Source of the DNA: Paracoccaceae bacterium
GTDB taxonomy: Bacteria; Pseudomonadota; Alphaproteobacteria; Rhodobacterales; Rhodobacteraceae
DNA: 64,000 bases
Reading direction: 5' to 3'
NCBI GenBank assembly: GCA_947461435.1
Contig: CANHLE010000005.1
Coordinates: 1-64,000 of the forward strand
Part shown: piece after piece, positions 34,816 to 45,287 of the stretch
Layout of the letters: every line of letters starts with the position of its first letter
How positions within the stretch are numbered: position 1 is the first letter of the stretch
The notes under the pieces: generated by a model
What the model was told of the DNA's origin: nothing
The model's input: only the letters and a program-made list of their open reading frames with translations
The model's database searches: none
Translations under genes and position numbers: made by a program

Positions 34816-36492
34816 TCAGTCGCCCTGCATCACCGCTGTGATGGGCGCAAGCTGCACCGTCGATCCCCGACCTTCGACCATCCATTCAAGAATGGCCGCG
34901 ACAGTATCTGGCCTTGTCTGCCCGATCACAACCACCTGCCCCTCTTGTGCGGCCTTGAAGGCAGCCCTGTCCAGATAGCGGCGGATGATGGGTGTTTTCT
35001 CGCCCTCGGCATCCATTTCGCGGAAGATCGTGGCATGGGCCAAGCCCTCGCGCTGCGCCACCTGATCGGCCGCGCCCAGCCCCCGATCATAGGTCACAAT
35101 CCCGCGGCCCTGCGCCTTCAGGATCGGAATGGCCTGCGTGGCCAAAAGCCGGTTTTCCTGCAAACCGCCAACCGCGGCATCCAGATAGGCCACCGTTTCG
35201 GGCAATTCCTGCCCCAGCGCCTGAAAGCTTTGCTCCAGATCGGCGGCGGTCGCCCCCTCGGGAAGACCCGAGGCCAAAATCATCACCTCTTGCCCGGCCG
35301 CGCGATAGACCCGCACCGCCTCGGCCGCATCCGGGGCTGCGGGATCAATCACGAAGGTCACGGCAAAGGGCAACTTTGCCAGATCCGCCCGTGCCATGCC
35401 CGCCGCCCCGATATCGGCCAGCAGGATGGCAAATTTCGGCTTGCCCGCCTCGGCCGTAAAATCGCGCGCATAGGCTTTGATCGGCAGACCGGCCTGCGGA
35501 TCCAGCACCAGAACCTCGCCCTCGGCAGCCGTATCGGCGTCGGGGGCCGCATCGCCAATCCGGGGCAACCGGTCGGTCACAACGCCGTCCACCTCTTTTG
35601 ACAGGCCGGGCGTCGGCGCAAGTTTTTCGCTCCCGCGCGGCTTGACCGTCAACGGTTGCGGTTTTTCGGCAGGAGTCGGGCCCGCTTCGGGCGCAGCCGG
35701 AACACTGGGTTTGGCGGGCACTTGGGGCAGGCTTTGGCCCGATCCACTTTCTTGACCGGGCATGGCGGTTTTTTGCTCGCTCCCGGGGGCCTGCGTCTCG
35801 GCGGGCGGATCCAGCAAGGTGTCTTGCTTGGGGGCAGGCATCGTGCCCGTATCCGGCGTCGGGGCCGGATCGGCGGTCGGGGCAGCAGGCGCGGCCGGTT
35901 CTGTCTTGGGCGCGGCCGGGGCCTTGTCGCCCTTGGGGGCTGCGGCCCGGGCTTCGGCTTCGGGTGTCAGGGTCAGCCCGCCTTGCGCCGCAGGCTTCAC
36001 CTCCGGTCCCTTCGCCAGCTTGAGCGGGGCCGCCGCCTCTGCGCCCTTGGCCTCGGCGGCCGCAGCCGCATCATCGCCCGCAGCAGGCACAGGTGGCGCC
36101 GCCGCAGCCGGATCTGTTGCCGCAGGATCCGCCGCAGCGGCCTCTTTCAGCGTCACCGTGCCCACGGCTGGATCTGCCGGTGCGGCCAGCGCCGGTTCGG
36201 CCTTGGGGTCTGTCACACCGGTCTTTTGGGTCACACTGGGCTTGCCAAGGGTCACTGTCGCCACCGCCGGATCCGCCGCCGCCACAACCGCCGGCGCCGC
36301 GCCGGGGTCCTGCGCCTGCACATCCGCCGTGACCGGCAAATCCACCGAGGGGGGCGCGACCAGCGAAATCACCGCCAAACCGGCGCCGCTGACGATCAAT
36401 CCCCACACAAGCCCTACCAAGAATCCTCGGCTCACCCCGCCACCCCCGATATTCCGTCTATCTGCTTGACGCTTGCGCGCCCTTCTGACCAT
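34816..36492 (-). CDS. YibQ-like divergent polysaccharide deacetylase with long Pro/Ala linker
   Basis: 558 aa. An N-terminal transmembrane anchor (GFLVGLVWGLIVSGAGLAVISL, about residues 23-45) follows a basic cytoplasmic tail. Residues about 50-330 are a low-complexity Ala/Pro-rich linker with a repeated element (DPAVATVTL, DPAVGTVTL). Residues about 345-558 are a divergent polysaccharide deacetylase domain (DUF610): FAILLADIGAAG, LPFAVTFVIDPAAP, QEVMILASGLPEGATAADLE, VVVIGQTRPDT. It should be periplasmic, tethered and able to reach the cell wall. It is divergent from trpG with only 52 bp between. Confidence 0.82.
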   Translation of the reverse strand: MVRRARKRQADRRNIGGGGVSRGFLVGLVWGLIVSGAGLAVISLVAPPSVDLPVTADVQAQDPGAAPAVVAAADPAVATVTLGKPSVTQKTGVTDPKAEPALAAPADPAVGTVTLKEAAAADPAATDPAAAAPPVPAAGDDAAAAAEAKGAEAAAPLKLAKGPEVKPAAQGGLTLTPEAEARAAAPKGDKAPAAPKTEPAAPAAPTADPAPTPDTGTMPAPKQDTLLDPPAETQAPGSEQKTAMPGQESGSGQSLPQVPAKPSVPAAPEAGPTPAEKPQPLTVKPRGSEKLAPTPGLSKEVDGVVTDRLPRIGDAAPDADTAAEGEVLVLDPQAGLPIKAYARDFTAEAGKPKFAILLADIGAAGMARADLAKLPFAVTFVIDPAAPDAAEAVRVYRAAGQEVMILASGLPEGATAADLEQSFQALGQELPETVAYLDAAVGGLQENRLLATQAIPILKAQGRGIVTYDRGLGAADQVAQREGLAHATIFREMDAEGEKTPIIRRYLDRAAFKAAQEGQVVVIGQTRPDTVAAILEWMVEGRGSTVQLAPITAVMQGD

Positions 36493-36544
36493 CTATAGCC
36501 CGGCCCGTCGCGGTCTTCATCCCTAAACATACGCGGAACGCAAC

Positions 36545-37132
36545 ATGCTGCTTCTGATCGACAACTATGACAGCTTTACCTATAACCTCGTCCACTATCT
36601 GGGCGAACTGGGCGCAGATGTTCGGGTTGTGCGCAATGATGTGATGTCTGTGCAAGAGGCGATTGGCCTGCGTCCCGAACTCATCGTGCTTTCCCCCGGC
36701 CCCTGTGACCCTGCCGCCGCAGGCATTTGCCTGCCGCTGACCCTCGCCGCCGCCGCCGCCGACATCCCCCTGCTGGGGGTCTGCCTTGGCCATCAGACCA
36801 TTGGGCAAGCCTTTGGGGGCGATGTGGTGCGCTGCCACGAGATTGTGCACGGCAAGATGGGCCGCATGCACCATGCCGGACAAGGCATGTTTCGCGGCCT
36901 GCCCTCGCCCTTTTTGGCAACCCGGTATCACTCCCTCGTGGTTCAGCGCGAGACGCTTCCGCCCTGCCTTGAAGTGACCTCTTGGCTTGAAGATGGCACG
37001 ATCATGGGCCTGCGCCACCGCGAAAAGCGGATCGAAGGCGTGCAGTTCCACCCGGAAAGCATCGCCTCGGAACATGGCCACCAACTGTTGCAAAACTTCC
37101 TAGACTCCGCCCGCGAAAGGGTTCCCGCATGA
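36545..37132 (+). CDS. trpG: anthranilate synthase component II (glutamine amidotransferase)
   Basis: Supplies ammonia from glutamine for anthranilate synthesis. The 195-aa class I amidotransferase has [29 protein letters not shown], the nucleophile in [17 protein letters not shown], and the His-Glu pair in [14 protein letters not shown]. The catalytic triad is complete. trpE, its partner, is not in the window. The stop overlaps the trpD start by 4 bp. A pabA role is also possible. Confidence 0.94.
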   Translation: MLLLIDNYDSFTYNLVHYLGELGADVRVVRNDVMSVQEAIGLRPELIVLSPGPCDPAAAGICLPLTLAAAAADIPLLGVCLGHQTIGQAFGGDVVRCHEIVHGKMGRMHHAGQGMFRGLPSPFLATRYHSLVVQRETLPPCLEVTSWLEDGTIMGLRHREKRIEGVQFHPESIASEHGHQLLQNFLDSARERVPA

Positions 37133-38151
37133 CCACCTCCGCAGATGGCCTGAAACCGCTGATCGCGATCGCCGCCACCCGGGCCCTCACGCGCAGCGAA
37201 GCGCAAAGCGCCTTTGAAATCCTGTTCGAAGGGGCAGCGACCCCGGCGCAGGTTGGCGGCTTTCTGATGGCGCTGCGCACGCGCGGCGAAACGGTGGATG
37301 AATATGCTGCGGCCGCCTTTGTGATGCGGGCAAAGTGCCACGCGGTCAGCGCCCCTGACGGCGCCATGGATATCGTGGGCACAGGCGGCGATGGCAAGGG
37401 CACGCTGAACATCTCGACCGCAACCGCCTTTGTCGTGGCCGGGGCCGGGGTCTGCGTGGCCAAACACGGCAACCGCAATCTGTCGTCCAAATCCGGGTCA
37501 GCCGACGCGCTGACCGAACTTGGCCTGAACATCATGGTCGGCCCCGAGGTGGTGGAACGCTGCATTCAAGAGGCCGGGATCGGCTTCATGATGGCCCCGA
37601 TGCACCATCCCGCTATGCGCCATGTCGGCCCGATCCGGGCCGAACTGGGCACCCGCACCATCTTCAACATCCTGGGCCCCTTGACCAATCCCGCAGGGGT
37701 GACGCGCCAATTGACAGGGGCCTTCAGCCCGGCCCTGATCCGCCCCATGGCCGAAACCCTGCGCGCCCTCGGCTCGCACCGGGCATGGCTGGTTCACGGC
37801 TCGGATGGCACCGATGAATTGTCCATCGCTGGCCCTTCGTCGGTGGCGGCCCTTGATCAGGGCGAGATTTCCGAGTTTGAGGTGCACCCCGAAGATGCGG
37901 GCCTGCCCGTTCATCCGTTTTCCGCCATTCTGGGCGGCACCCCGGCCGAAAATGGCGCCGCCTTTCGCCGCCTGATGGCGGCAGAACCGGGCGCTTACCG
38001 CGACGCGGTTCTTCTGAACGCGGCGGCCGCCCTTTTGGTCGCAGGCAAGGCAGCAACCCTGCCCGAAGGCGTGGAAATGGCCCGTGTATCCATCGATTCC
38101 GGCGCGGCCAAGGCCAAACTTGCCGCCCTTGTGCAGCTGACCAACGCCTAA
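37129..38151 (+). CDS. trpD: anthranilate phosphoribosyltransferase
   Basis: Transfers phosphoribose from PRPP to anthranilate. The 340-aa protein has [20 protein letters not shown] (PRPP loop), [37 protein letters not shown] and GPLTNPAG, all TrpD signatures. It is translationally coupled to trpG. The 190-bp spacer to trpC is unusually long for this operon. Confidence 0.96.
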   Translation: MTTSADGLKPLIAIAATRALTRSEAQSAFEILFEGAATPAQVGGFLMALRTRGETVDEYAAAAFVMRAKCHAVSAPDGAMDIVGTGGDGKGTLNISTATAFVVAGAGVCVAKHGNRNLSSKSGSADALTELGLNIMVGPEVVERCIQEAGIGFMMAPMHHPAMRHVGPIRAELGTRTIFNILGPLTNPAGVTRQLTGAFSPALIRPMAETLRALGSHRAWLVHGSDGTDELSIAGPSSVAALDQGEISEFEVHPEDAGLPVHPFSAILGGTPAENGAAFRRLMAAEPGAYRDAVLLNAAAALLVAGKAATLPEGVEMARVSIDSGAAKAKLAALVQLTNA

Positions 38152-38341
38152 GGCGGCGGCATTGGGCCTTGTTCGGCCCGCCGCCGGGCCATCTTGGGCC
38201 CACCGCAAAGACCCGTCCGGGCACCGCCTTATGCCGCCGCCTTATCCCGGCCGCCCCCCCTGCCCGTCACCAGGCGTTCAGGTCCCCGCCCCGCCCGATC
38301 TTCCCCTTTTCTTTCCCCCCACAGGCCGTTACCCTTCCCGC
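38152..38341 (+). promoter_or_regulatory. trpD-trpC spacer: GC hairpins then C-rich, G-poor tract
   Basis: The first third folds readily: GGCGGC (38153-38158) can pair with GCCGCC (38180-38185), and GGGCC-ATCTT-GGGCCC follows. The last 60 bases (about 38281-38340) are C/T-rich with long C-runs and few G, as expected of a Rho-loading (rut) site. This may lower trpC-moaC-moeA expression relative to trpGD, or hold a promoter. Prediction only. Confidence 0.4.
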
Positions 38342-39142
38342 ATGAGCACGATCCTCGACCGCATCAAAACCTATAAACTGGCCGAGGTGGCCGCCCGAAA
38401 GGCCGCCCGCACCTTGGCCGAGGTTGAAACCGCCGCCCGTCAGGCTTCGGCGCCGCGCGGCTTTGCCCAAGCCCTCACGCGCGCTGCCGCCACCGGCTAT
38501 GGCCTGATCGCCGAGATCAAGAAGGCCAGCCCCTCCAAGGGTCTGATCCGCGCCGATTTCGATCCGCCCGCGCTGGCCCGCGCCTATCAGGCTGGCGGGG
38601 CCACTTGCCTGTCCGTGCTGACCGACACGCCCTCGTTTCAAGGCGCTGATGCCTTTTTGCTGGCCGCCCGCGCCGCCACCACCCTGCCCGCGATCCGCAA
38701 GGATTTTCTGTATGATACCTATCAGGTCGCCGAATCCCGCGCGCTTGGGGCCGATGCAATCTTGATCATCATGGCCACCCTGTCCGACGCGCAGGCCGCC
38801 GAACTGGAACAGGCTGCCCACAGCTTTGGGATGGATGCCTTGATTGAAGTGCATGACGAGGCCGAACTGGACCGTGCCCTGCGCCTGACCTCGCCCTTGA
38901 TCGGGGTGAACAACCGCAACCTTCACACCTTTGATCTGACGCTCGATACCACCCGCCGCCTGTCCCGGCTGATCCCCGCAGACCGCCACCTTGTCTGCGA
39001 ATCCGGGCTCTATACGCCCGCCGATCTGGCCGACATGGCCGCCCATGGCGCGCGCCGCTTTCTGATCGGCGAAAGTCTGATGCGCCAACCCGATGTGGCC
39101 CATGCCACCGCAACCCTTCTGGCCAATCCGGTCCCGGCATGA
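38342..39142 (+). CDS. trpC: indole-3-glycerol phosphate synthase
   Basis: Ring closure of CdRP to indole-3-glycerol phosphate. The 266-aa barrel has [21 protein letters not shown] (catalytic Glu/Lys), [42 protein letters not shown] and [13 protein letters not shown] 38342 is the family start; the frame open to 38162 is spacer. Not fused to trpF. The stop overlaps moaC (ATGA). Confidence 0.96.
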   Translation: MSTILDRIKTYKLAEVAARKAARTLAEVETAARQASAPRGFAQALTRAAATGYGLIAEIKKASPSKGLIRADFDPPALARAYQAGGATCLSVLTDTPSFQGADAFLLAARAATTLPAIRKDFLYDTYQVAESRALGADAILIIMATLSDAQAAELEQAAHSFGMDALIEVHDEAELDRALRLTSPLIGVNNRNLHTFDLTLDTTRRLSRLIPADRHLVCESGLYTPADLADMAAHGARRFLIGESLMRQPDVAHATATLLANPVPA

Positions 39143-39630
39143 CCACCGACGCGCCCCGCCTGACCCATTTCGACGAAACGGGCGCCGCGCATATGGTGGA
39201 CGTGTCTGGCAAACCCGCCACAGCGCGCACCGCCGTGGCCGAGGGTCTGGTGAAAATGTCCGCTGAAACGCTGGATCTTGTCCTGCAAGGCACGGCCAAG
39301 AAGGGCGATGTTCTGGGCGTGGCCCGCTTGGCCGGAATCATGGGGGCCAAAAAAACCGCAGACCTGATCCCGCTTTGCCACCCCCTTGCCCTGTCCAAGG
39401 TCGCGCTGGATCTGACCCCCGACCGCGCCCTGCCGGGCCTGCGCGTGACCGCAACGGTCAAGACCAGCGGTCAAACCGGCGTCGAGATGGAGGCGCTGAC
39501 CGCCGTCTCTGTCGCCTGCCTGACAATCTACGACATGCTCAAGGCCGCGGAAAAGGGGATGGAGATTTCGCAAATTCGCCTTGTCCTGAAAGAGGGCGGC
39601 AAATCGGGCCGCTATGAGGCGTCCAGATGA
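39139..39630 (+). CDS. moaC: cyclic pyranopterin monophosphate synthase
   Basis: Second enzyme of molybdenum cofactor synthesis; with MoaA converts GTP to cPMP. 163 aa: [58 protein letters not shown] and [11 protein letters not shown] cover the whole family signature. Overlaps trpC and moeA by 4 bp each, forming a tight trpC-moaC-moeA unit as in other Rhodobacterales. Confidence 0.97.
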   Translation: MTTDAPRLTHFDETGAAHMVDVSGKPATARTAVAEGLVKMSAETLDLVLQGTAKKGDVLGVARLAGIMGAKKTADLIPLCHPLALSKVALDLTPDRALPGLRVTATVKTSGQTGVEMEALTAVSVACLTIYDMLKAAEKGMEISQIRLVLKEGGKSGRYEASR

Positions 39631-40802
39631 TCAGCGTGGACGAAGCGCAGACGAGGGTTCTGTCGCTGTGCCGTCCCCTCCCTGCGCAAACCCTGCCCCT
39701 GCGTCTGGCCCTTGGCCGGCGCCTTGCCATGCCCCTCGCCGCGCGCATGACACAGCCCCCCTTTGATGCCAGTGCGATGGATGGCTACGCCCTACCCGTC
39801 GCCCCCCTTGCCGGGGCCCGGTTTGATGTTGTGGGCGAGGCGGCGGCAGGGCGCGGCCACCCCGGCGCGCTCTTGCCAAACACCGCAATCCGCATCTTCA
39901 CCGGGGCCCCCGTGCCCCAAGGCACCTCGCATGTCGTGATCCAAGAGGATGTGACGCGCACAGCCAACCAGATCACCCTTGGCCCCGCCCCCGATCAGGC
40001 CCGCAACATCCGGCCGCGCGGGCAGGATTTCACCGAAGGTCAGGTCTTTGCGCCCAAACGTCTGGGCCCGGCCGATCTGGGCCTTCTGGCCGCGATGAAC
40101 ATCGCCGAGGTGCCGGTCCACCGCCGCCCGGTCATCGCGCTTTTGTCCACCGGAGACGAACTTGTTCCCCCCGGAACCGTTCCCGGTCCCGATCAGATCA
40201 TTGGCTCCTCCGCCTATGCCTTGGCGGCGCTGGCCGAAACCGCAGGCGGCACCCTGCGCCTTTTGCCCATTGCCCGCGATGATCTGGCCCATGTCAGCGC
40301 CGCGCTGGATCTGGCGCAAGACGCCGATCTGATCGTCACTCTTGGCGGCGCATCGGTGGGCGATCATGATCTGATCGGCCGTCACGCGGCCGATCTTGGC
40401 CTGACGCTCGACTTTTGGAAAATCGCCCTGCGCCCGGGCAAACCCATGATGGCCGGGCGGCGCGGCCCTGTTCCGGTGCTGGGTCTGCCCGGCAATCCTG
40501 TTTCGGCCTATGTCTGCGCCGTGCTGTTCTTGTTGCCCATGATCCGCGCCATGCAAGGTGATCCCGCCCCCTTGCCGCCCCTGCAAACCGCGCAGCTTGC
40601 CACCGATCTGCCGGCCAATGGCCCCCGGCGGCACTATCTGCGCGCCAGCCATTCGCCCGAAACCGGCCGCATCCTGCCCGCCGCCTCGCAGGATTCCGCG
40701 TTGACATCGGTGCTCGCGCAGGCGAACGCGCTGCTGATCCACCCTGAATTCAGCGGCCCCTGCCGCGCGGGCGATACCGTGGCATTCTTGCCCCTGCCCT
40801 AA
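39627..40802 (+). CDS. moeA: molybdopterin molybdenumtransferase
   Basis: Inserts molybdate into adenylylated molybdopterin. 391 aa with [68 protein letters not shown] and [18 protein letters not shown], in the normal order of domains I-IV. It ends 66 bp before lexA. Confidence 0.96.
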   Translation: MISVDEAQTRVLSLCRPLPAQTLPLRLALGRRLAMPLAARMTQPPFDASAMDGYALPVAPLAGARFDVVGEAAAGRGHPGALLPNTAIRIFTGAPVPQGTSHVVIQEDVTRTANQITLGPAPDQARNIRPRGQDFTEGQVFAPKRLGPADLGLLAAMNIAEVPVHRRPVIALLSTGDELVPPGTVPGPDQIIGSSAYALAALAETAGGTLRLLPIARDDLAHVSAALDLAQDADLIVTLGGASVGDHDLIGRHAADLGLTLDFWKIALRPGKPMMAGRRGPVPVLGLPGNPVSAYVCAVLFLLPMIRAMQGDPAPLPPLQTAQLATDLPANGPRRHYLRASHSPETGRILPAASQDSALTSVLAQANALLIHPEFSGPCRAGDTVAFLPLP

Positions 40803-40809
40803 GAAACAC

Positions 40810-40838
40810 TTGACACAAACGGGGAACAGGGGCAGAAC
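40810..40838 (+). promoter_or_regulatory. lexA promoter with SOS box GAAC-N7-GAAC
   Basis: TTGACA at 40810-40815 is a perfect -35. GAAC (40824-40827), 7 nt, GAAC (40835-40838) is the reverse complement of the alphaproteobacterial LexA site GTTC-N7-GTTC, and it overlaps the -10 position. LexA bound here would block its own promoter: textbook autoregulation. Confidence 0.88.
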
Positions 40839-40868
40839 ATTGCGTTAACACCCACTCGGAGACCGGGC

Positions 40869-41564
40869 ATGCTGACGCGCAAGCAACTTGAACTTCTCGA
40901 CTTTATCAAGCAGCGGACCGACCGCGATGGCGTGCCCCCCTCGTTTGACGAGATGAAGGATGCGCTGGATCTGCGGTCAAAATCCGGCATTCACCGCTTG
41001 ATCACAGCATTGGAAGAACGCGGCTTTATCCGCCGCCTCGCCCACCGGGCCCGCGCGCTTGAAATCGTCAAACTCCCCGATGCAATGGAACGTCCCGGCT
41101 TCTCGCCCCGCGTCATTCAGGGCGACAAGCCCAAACCCACCCCGCAGCCGCGCGGCGCCATGGATGTCAGTCAAATTCACGCGCTGGAACTGCCCGTCAT
41201 GGGCCGGATCGCGGCAGGTGTTCCGATTGAGGCGATCAGCCATGTCTCACATCACGTGGCCGTGCCCGGCTCCATGTTGTCGGGCAAGGGCACGCATTAC
41301 GCCCTTGAAGTCAAAGGCGACAGCATGATTGAGGCGGGGATCAACGATGGCGACATCGTGGTGATCCGCGAACAGGTCACGGCCGAAAATGGCGATATCG
41401 TCGTGGCACTGGTCGATGATGCCGAAGCCACGCTAAAGCGTTTCCGTCGGCGCGGCGCCATGATCGCGCTTGAGGCGGCGAACCCGGCCTATGAAACCCG
41501 CGTGTTCCCCGACCACATGGTCAAGGTTCAGGGCCGCCTTGTCGGGTTGATCCGCAGCTACTGA
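40869..41564 (+). CDS. lexA: LexA repressor
   Basis: SOS repressor. 231 aa: an N-terminal winged helix ([39 protein letters not shown]), a cleavage site Ala-Gly in [11 protein letters not shown], and the Ser/Lys dyad in [14 protein letters not shown] and [15 protein letters not shown] box lies upstream. Its 3' end overlaps that of convergent comEC by 7 bp. Confidence 0.97.
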   Translation: MLTRKQLELLDFIKQRTDRDGVPPSFDEMKDALDLRSKSGIHRLITALEERGFIRRLAHRARALEIVKLPDAMERPGFSPRVIQGDKPKPTPQPRGAMDVSQIHALELPVMGRIAAGVPIEAISHVSHHVAVPGSMLSGKGTHYALEVKGDSMIEAGINDGDIVVIREQVTAENGDIVVALVDDAEATLKRFRRRGAMIALEAANPAYETRVFPDHMVKVQGRLVGLIRSY

Positions 41565-43669
41565 TCCGCCGCGCCCAAGGCGGTGCGGCGCGGCGCGGCA
41601 ACAATGGTGATCTGCGGTGCAATCGCGCCGCCCCCGCGCCAAAGACGGGCCGTATCGCGCGCAGGCCGCAAGATCAGGGCTCCGTCTTGGATATGGCCGG
41701 CCAAAGCGCCTGTTTCGGCCAACCGCCGCACATCGATCACCGTGCAGCCCTGTGGCGCAAGCCCTTCCACCGCGGCCGTTGTCACCACCAGATCCGCCGC
41801 CGCGCAGGCCTCGGCCAAACGCGCTACCGCCTCGGGTCCTGTCAGGCTGATGGCCCGAACCTGCCCCACCTGAAATTGCAGCCCGTCCTTCGGGCCGGCA
41901 AAGCCCGGGCGCTTGGCAGCGGCCGCCTGCGCCGCCAGATCCCCGTCGTTTTGCAGCCAGGTCTGCGCGGCAAAGGCCGCGCTGCGGGCCTGGCTCAGCG
42001 CGCGGCCTTCTGGTCCGACCACCCCCACCAAGCGGGCATCTTGGGCGATCAAAAGCACCGGCCGCTCCGTCGTGGCCCACAAGATCAGCCCCGCCAGTGC
42101 GGGCAAAACCGCCGCCCACCGCCCGCGCCCGTGCCACAAGATCGCCCAGATCCCCGCCAACGTGATCAAAGCCAAAGTGCCCGCTTGGGGCGCAACAATC
42201 GGCGTGACCGATCCTTCAAGCCCCGAAACCCAATGCGCCACTGCCAGGATCCAGGCCGACGCCTGCCCCATCACCCACAGGGCCGGCCCCGCAAGACCCA
42301 AAGGCGCCAGCATCGCGGCGACGGCCCCCGCCCCCATCAGCACCAACATCGCCGGTCCCGTCAGCAGATTGGCAACCAAGCCATAATCGGTGAACCGGTT
42401 GAAATGCGCAGCCGCATAGGGCGCCGTCGCCGCCCCTGCCAGAACCGAGGACAGCAGCATCACATAGCCCGCCATCACCCAGCCGGGCATCTTCCCCGCA
42501 ACCCCGCGCCCGTCCAACAGGTGAAACCCCGCGATCAAGACCACCGTCGCCGCAAAAGACAGTTGAAACCCCGGTTCCAACACCTCTTCGGGCTGCCAGA
42601 TCAGCAATACAACCGCTGAAATCGCCACAGACCGCAGGGTCAGCGCCCGCCGGTCCAGCACAACCGCCCCCAGCATCACCGTCACCATCAAAAAGGCCCG
42701 CTCGGTCGCCACATTGGCCCCCGAAAGCAGCATGTAAAACGCCGCAACCCCAAAGGCCGCCACCGCCGCCAGCTTCTTGGCATTCACCCGCAGCGCCACC
42801 GGCGGCACCAAGGCCAAACCATAGCGAAACAGCGCAAAGACAAAAATCGTCAGAAAGGCCATGTTCTGGCCCGATATCGCCAGAAGATGCGCCAGATTGC
42901 TGTCGCGCAGCGCCTGAACCGTCTCGGCGCGGATCCCCGATCTGTCGCCCGTCATGGCCCCGGCCGCAAAAGCCCCCGCGTCGCCGGGCACCTGCGCGCG
43001 GATCGACGCGCCCAGCCAAGACCTCAGCCGATTGATGGTTTGGCCCGCAGGCTCCGGCGGCGCCCAAAGAACCAGCGGATCGCGGCTATATCCCACAGCG
43101 CCCAACTGATCGAAAAACGCCATGCGCTGAAAATCAAAAGCGCCCGGCTCCACCGGCCCGCCGGGGGCGGCAAGCTGCGCCGTGATCATCACCACCTCCC
43201 CCGGCGAGACAGCAGGTTCTTGATTTTGCAGCGAAATACGAATGTTTTTCGGGGTCAACTGCGGCGACAGGTTCAGCAAAACCACCTGATCCAGCACCAA
43301 TCGCAGCGCATCAGACTGGCTTCGGTCAATCTCAACCACCCGGCCTTGAACCGGGCCGCGATAATCTGCCGCCAGAACAGGGGCCTGCACGCTGTACAGA
43401 CGCAAGCCACAAGACAGCACCCCGATCAAAACCGCGCCGCAGGCCACTAGCGGCGGATGCCAAAGCTCTGGCAAGGCAAACCACCCCCACACGATCAGCC
43501 CGAACGCCAGCGCGGCCACCCCATAAACCCAAGTTGCAGGCTCATATGACAGCGAAAACCACAGCCCGATCCCGATCGCCTGAAACACCGGAATCCAAGC
43601 AAAAAGCTGCCCACGCGCCTTCAACAGCGCCTCAAGGGGCCTCAAGGCCAAGCTCCGCCTGCCCGCCAC
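41558..43669 (-). CDS. comEC: ComEC/Rec2-family DNA-uptake channel protein
   Basis: 703-aa membrane protein. N-terminal DUF4131-like domain with OB-like segment ([20 protein letters not shown]), then the Competence domain with about ten helices: [63 protein letters not shown]. The last ~180 residues lack the metallo-beta-lactamase HxHxDH motif found in Bacillus ComEC, so any nuclease function is lost or elsewhere. Start GTG 43669 with AAGGGG upstream. Convergent with lexA. Confidence 0.9.
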   Translation of the reverse strand: MAGRRSLALRPLEALLKARGQLFAWIPVFQAIGIGLWFSLSYEPATWVYGVAALAFGLIVWGWFALPELWHPPLVACGAVLIGVLSCGLRLYSVQAPVLAADYRGPVQGRVVEIDRSQSDALRLVLDQVVLLNLSPQLTPKNIRISLQNQEPAVSPGEVVMITAQLAAPGGPVEPGAFDFQRMAFFDQLGAVGYSRDPLVLWAPPEPAGQTINRLRSWLGASIRAQVPGDAGAFAAGAMTGDRSGIRAETVQALRDSNLAHLLAISGQNMAFLTIFVFALFRYGLALVPPVALRVNAKKLAAVAAFGVAAFYMLLSGANVATERAFLMVTVMLGAVVLDRRALTLRSVAISAVVLLIWQPEEVLEPGFQLSFAATVVLIAGFHLLDGRGVAGKMPGWVMAGYVMLLSSVLAGAATAPYAAAHFNRFTDYGLVANLLTGPAMLVLMGAGAVAAMLAPLGLAGPALWVMGQASAWILAVAHWVSGLEGSVTPIVAPQAGTLALITLAGIWAILWHGRGRWAAVLPALAGLILWATTERPVLLIAQDARLVGVVGPEGRALSQARSAAFAAQTWLQNDGDLAAQAAAAKRPGFAGPKDGLQFQVGQVRAISLTGPEAVARLAEACAAADLVVTTAAVEGLAPQGCTVIDVRRLAETGALAGHIQDGALILRPARDTARLWRGGGAIAPQITIVAAPRRTALGAADQ

Positions 43670-43744
43670 CTTGTTTTGCCCCTTCCTTTTGCCTAAAGCT
43701 GCCCCCGATCCTGCCGAAATATGGTTTCCATAAGGTTAACGCCC

Positions 43745-43818
43745 ATGCCCGCCTCCTCTGCCACGTCCGCCGCCTCTGCCATGCCCGCCTCCTCTGCCAC
43801 GCCCCCGTCCGCCGCCTC
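43745..43818 (+). repeat. tandem duplication at the 5' end of gltX
   Basis: Two adjacent copies beginning ATGCCCGCCTCCTCTGCCAC at 43745 and 43781 (36 bp apart). After the identical 20 bp, copy 2 carries six extra bases (GCCCCC) and then GTCCGCCGCCTC as in copy 1. Each copy contains an in-frame ATG, giving an Ala/Ser-rich N-terminus. Confidence 0.85.
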
Positions 43819-45220
43819 CTCGGCCCCGGTTGTCACCCGGTTTGCCCCCTCGCCAACGGGCTATCTTCACATCGGTGGCGGCCGAACGGCCCTGTTCAAC
43901 TGGCTTTTCGCACGCGGGCGCGGTGGCAAGTTCCTGCTCAGAATCGAAGATACCGACCGCGAACGCTCCACCCCCGAAGCGACGGCCGCCATCTTGCGCG
44001 GCCTGACATGGCTGGGCCTTGATTGGGATGGCGATGTGGTCAGCCAGTTTGACCGCAAAGATCGCCACGCCGAGGTTGCGCATCAGATGTTGGCGCGCGG
44101 CACTGCTTATAAATGCTTTTCCACCCAAGACGAAATTGCCGCCTTCCGCGCTAAGGCCGAAGCCGAAGGCGCCTCCTATGCCGTGTTTCAAAGCCCATGG
44201 CGCGATGCCGATCCGGCCCGCTTTCCGGACTCGCCCTATGTCATCCGCATGAAGGCGCCCCGCACGGGCGAAAGCCATATCGACGATCAGGTTCAGGGCC
44301 GCGTGGTGATCAAGAACGACACCTTGGATGACATGATCGTGCTGCGGTCTGACGGAACACCCACCTATATGCTGGCCGTCGTGGTGGATGACCATGACAT
44401 GGGCGTGACCCATGTGATCCGGGGCGATGACCATCTGAACAACGCCGCGCGCCAACAGATGGTCTATACGGCCATGGATTGGGCCGTGCCGGTCTGGGCC
44501 CATATCCCCCTGATCCACGGACCAGACGGCAAAAAGCTGTCCAAACGCCACGGCGCCACCGGGGTCGAAGAGTATCAGGTCATGGGCTATCCGGCCGCTG
44601 GCATGCGCAATTACCTGTCGCGTCTGGGCTGGGCCCATGGCGATATGGAGATTTTTACCAGCCAAGAGGCGATGAAGGTTTTCGATCTGAAGGGAATCGG
44701 AAAGGCCCCCGCGCGTCTGGATTTCAAGAAGCTGGAAAATACCTGCGGGCATCACATGGCCATGACGGACGATGCTGCACTGCTGCATGAATTGACTGCC
44801 TACTTGGCCGCAGCCGAAAAACCAGCGCTGACATCGGCGCAATCCGACCTGCTGCTGCGGGGGATGTACTGCGTCAAGGACCGCGCGAAGACCTTCCCGG
44901 ACTTGATTGATAAGGCTCACTTTATGTTGATCAGCCGCCCCATCGTTCCTGATGAGGCGGCGGCGAAATCCTTGGATGCGGTATCCCGCGGTATACTGAA
45001 AACATTGACGCCGCGACTGCAAAATGCTAGCTGGACAAAAGACGCGCTTGAACCGATCCTTAACCAAATTGTCGCAGAAACAGGACTAGGATTCGGGAAA
45101 CTCGCCGCGCCCATTCGCGCCGCCCTGGCCGGAAAGACGGCGACACCAAGCGTTTTCGACATGATGCTCGTCATCGGCCGGAACGAAACACTTGCTCGGC
45201 TTGAAGAGGCATCGGCCTGA
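43745..45220 (+). CDS. gltX: glutamyl-tRNA synthetase
   Basis: Charges tRNA-Glu. The 491-aa class I synthetase has [20 protein letters not shown] (HIGH motif), [22 protein letters not shown], and [12 protein letters not shown] (KMSKS). The N-terminus carries about 27 residues of repeated Ala/Ser/Pro sequence before VVTRFAPSP, where most GltX proteins start. AAGG lies about 10 nt before ATG 43745; ATG 43781 is an alternative. The last ~240 bases are less G+C-rich (131 of 240 in 44881-45120) than the body. Confidence 0.94.
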   Translation: MPASSATSAASAMPASSATPPSAASSAPVVTRFAPSPTGYLHIGGGRTALFNWLFARGRGGKFLLRIEDTDRERSTPEATAAILRGLTWLGLDWDGDVVSQFDRKDRHAEVAHQMLARGTAYKCFSTQDEIAAFRAKAEAEGASYAVFQSPWRDADPARFPDSPYVIRMKAPRTGESHIDDQVQGRVVIKNDTLDDMIVLRSDGTPTYMLAVVVDDHDMGVTHVIRGDDHLNNAARQQMVYTAMDWAVPVWAHIPLIHGPDGKKLSKRHGATGVEEYQVMGYPAAGMRNYLSRLGWAHGDMEIFTSQEAMKVFDLKGIGKAPARLDFKKLENTCGHHMAMTDDAALLHELTAYLAAAEKPALTSAQSDLLLRGMYCVKDRAKTFPDLIDKAHFMLISRPIVPDEAAAKSLDAVSRGILKTLTPRLQNASWTKDALEPILNQIVAETGLGFGKLAAPIRAALAGKTATPSVFDMMLVIGRNETLARLEEASA

Positions 45221-45287
45221 TCGCCCGCCCCCTTCCGGCCAATGACATGCCGCCGGGGCTACCCCCCTTCGGCTTTGGGGAGAGACG

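Noticed and set aside
35650-36330. Apparent short repeats that might suggest a CRISPR or VNTR
   Set aside because: They are in-frame Ala/Pro-rich linker codons of the YibQ-like gene; no regular spacer length.
39139-40802. A molybdenum-cofactor riboswitch before moaC
   Set aside because: moaC overlaps trpC by 4 bp, leaving no room for a leader RNA.
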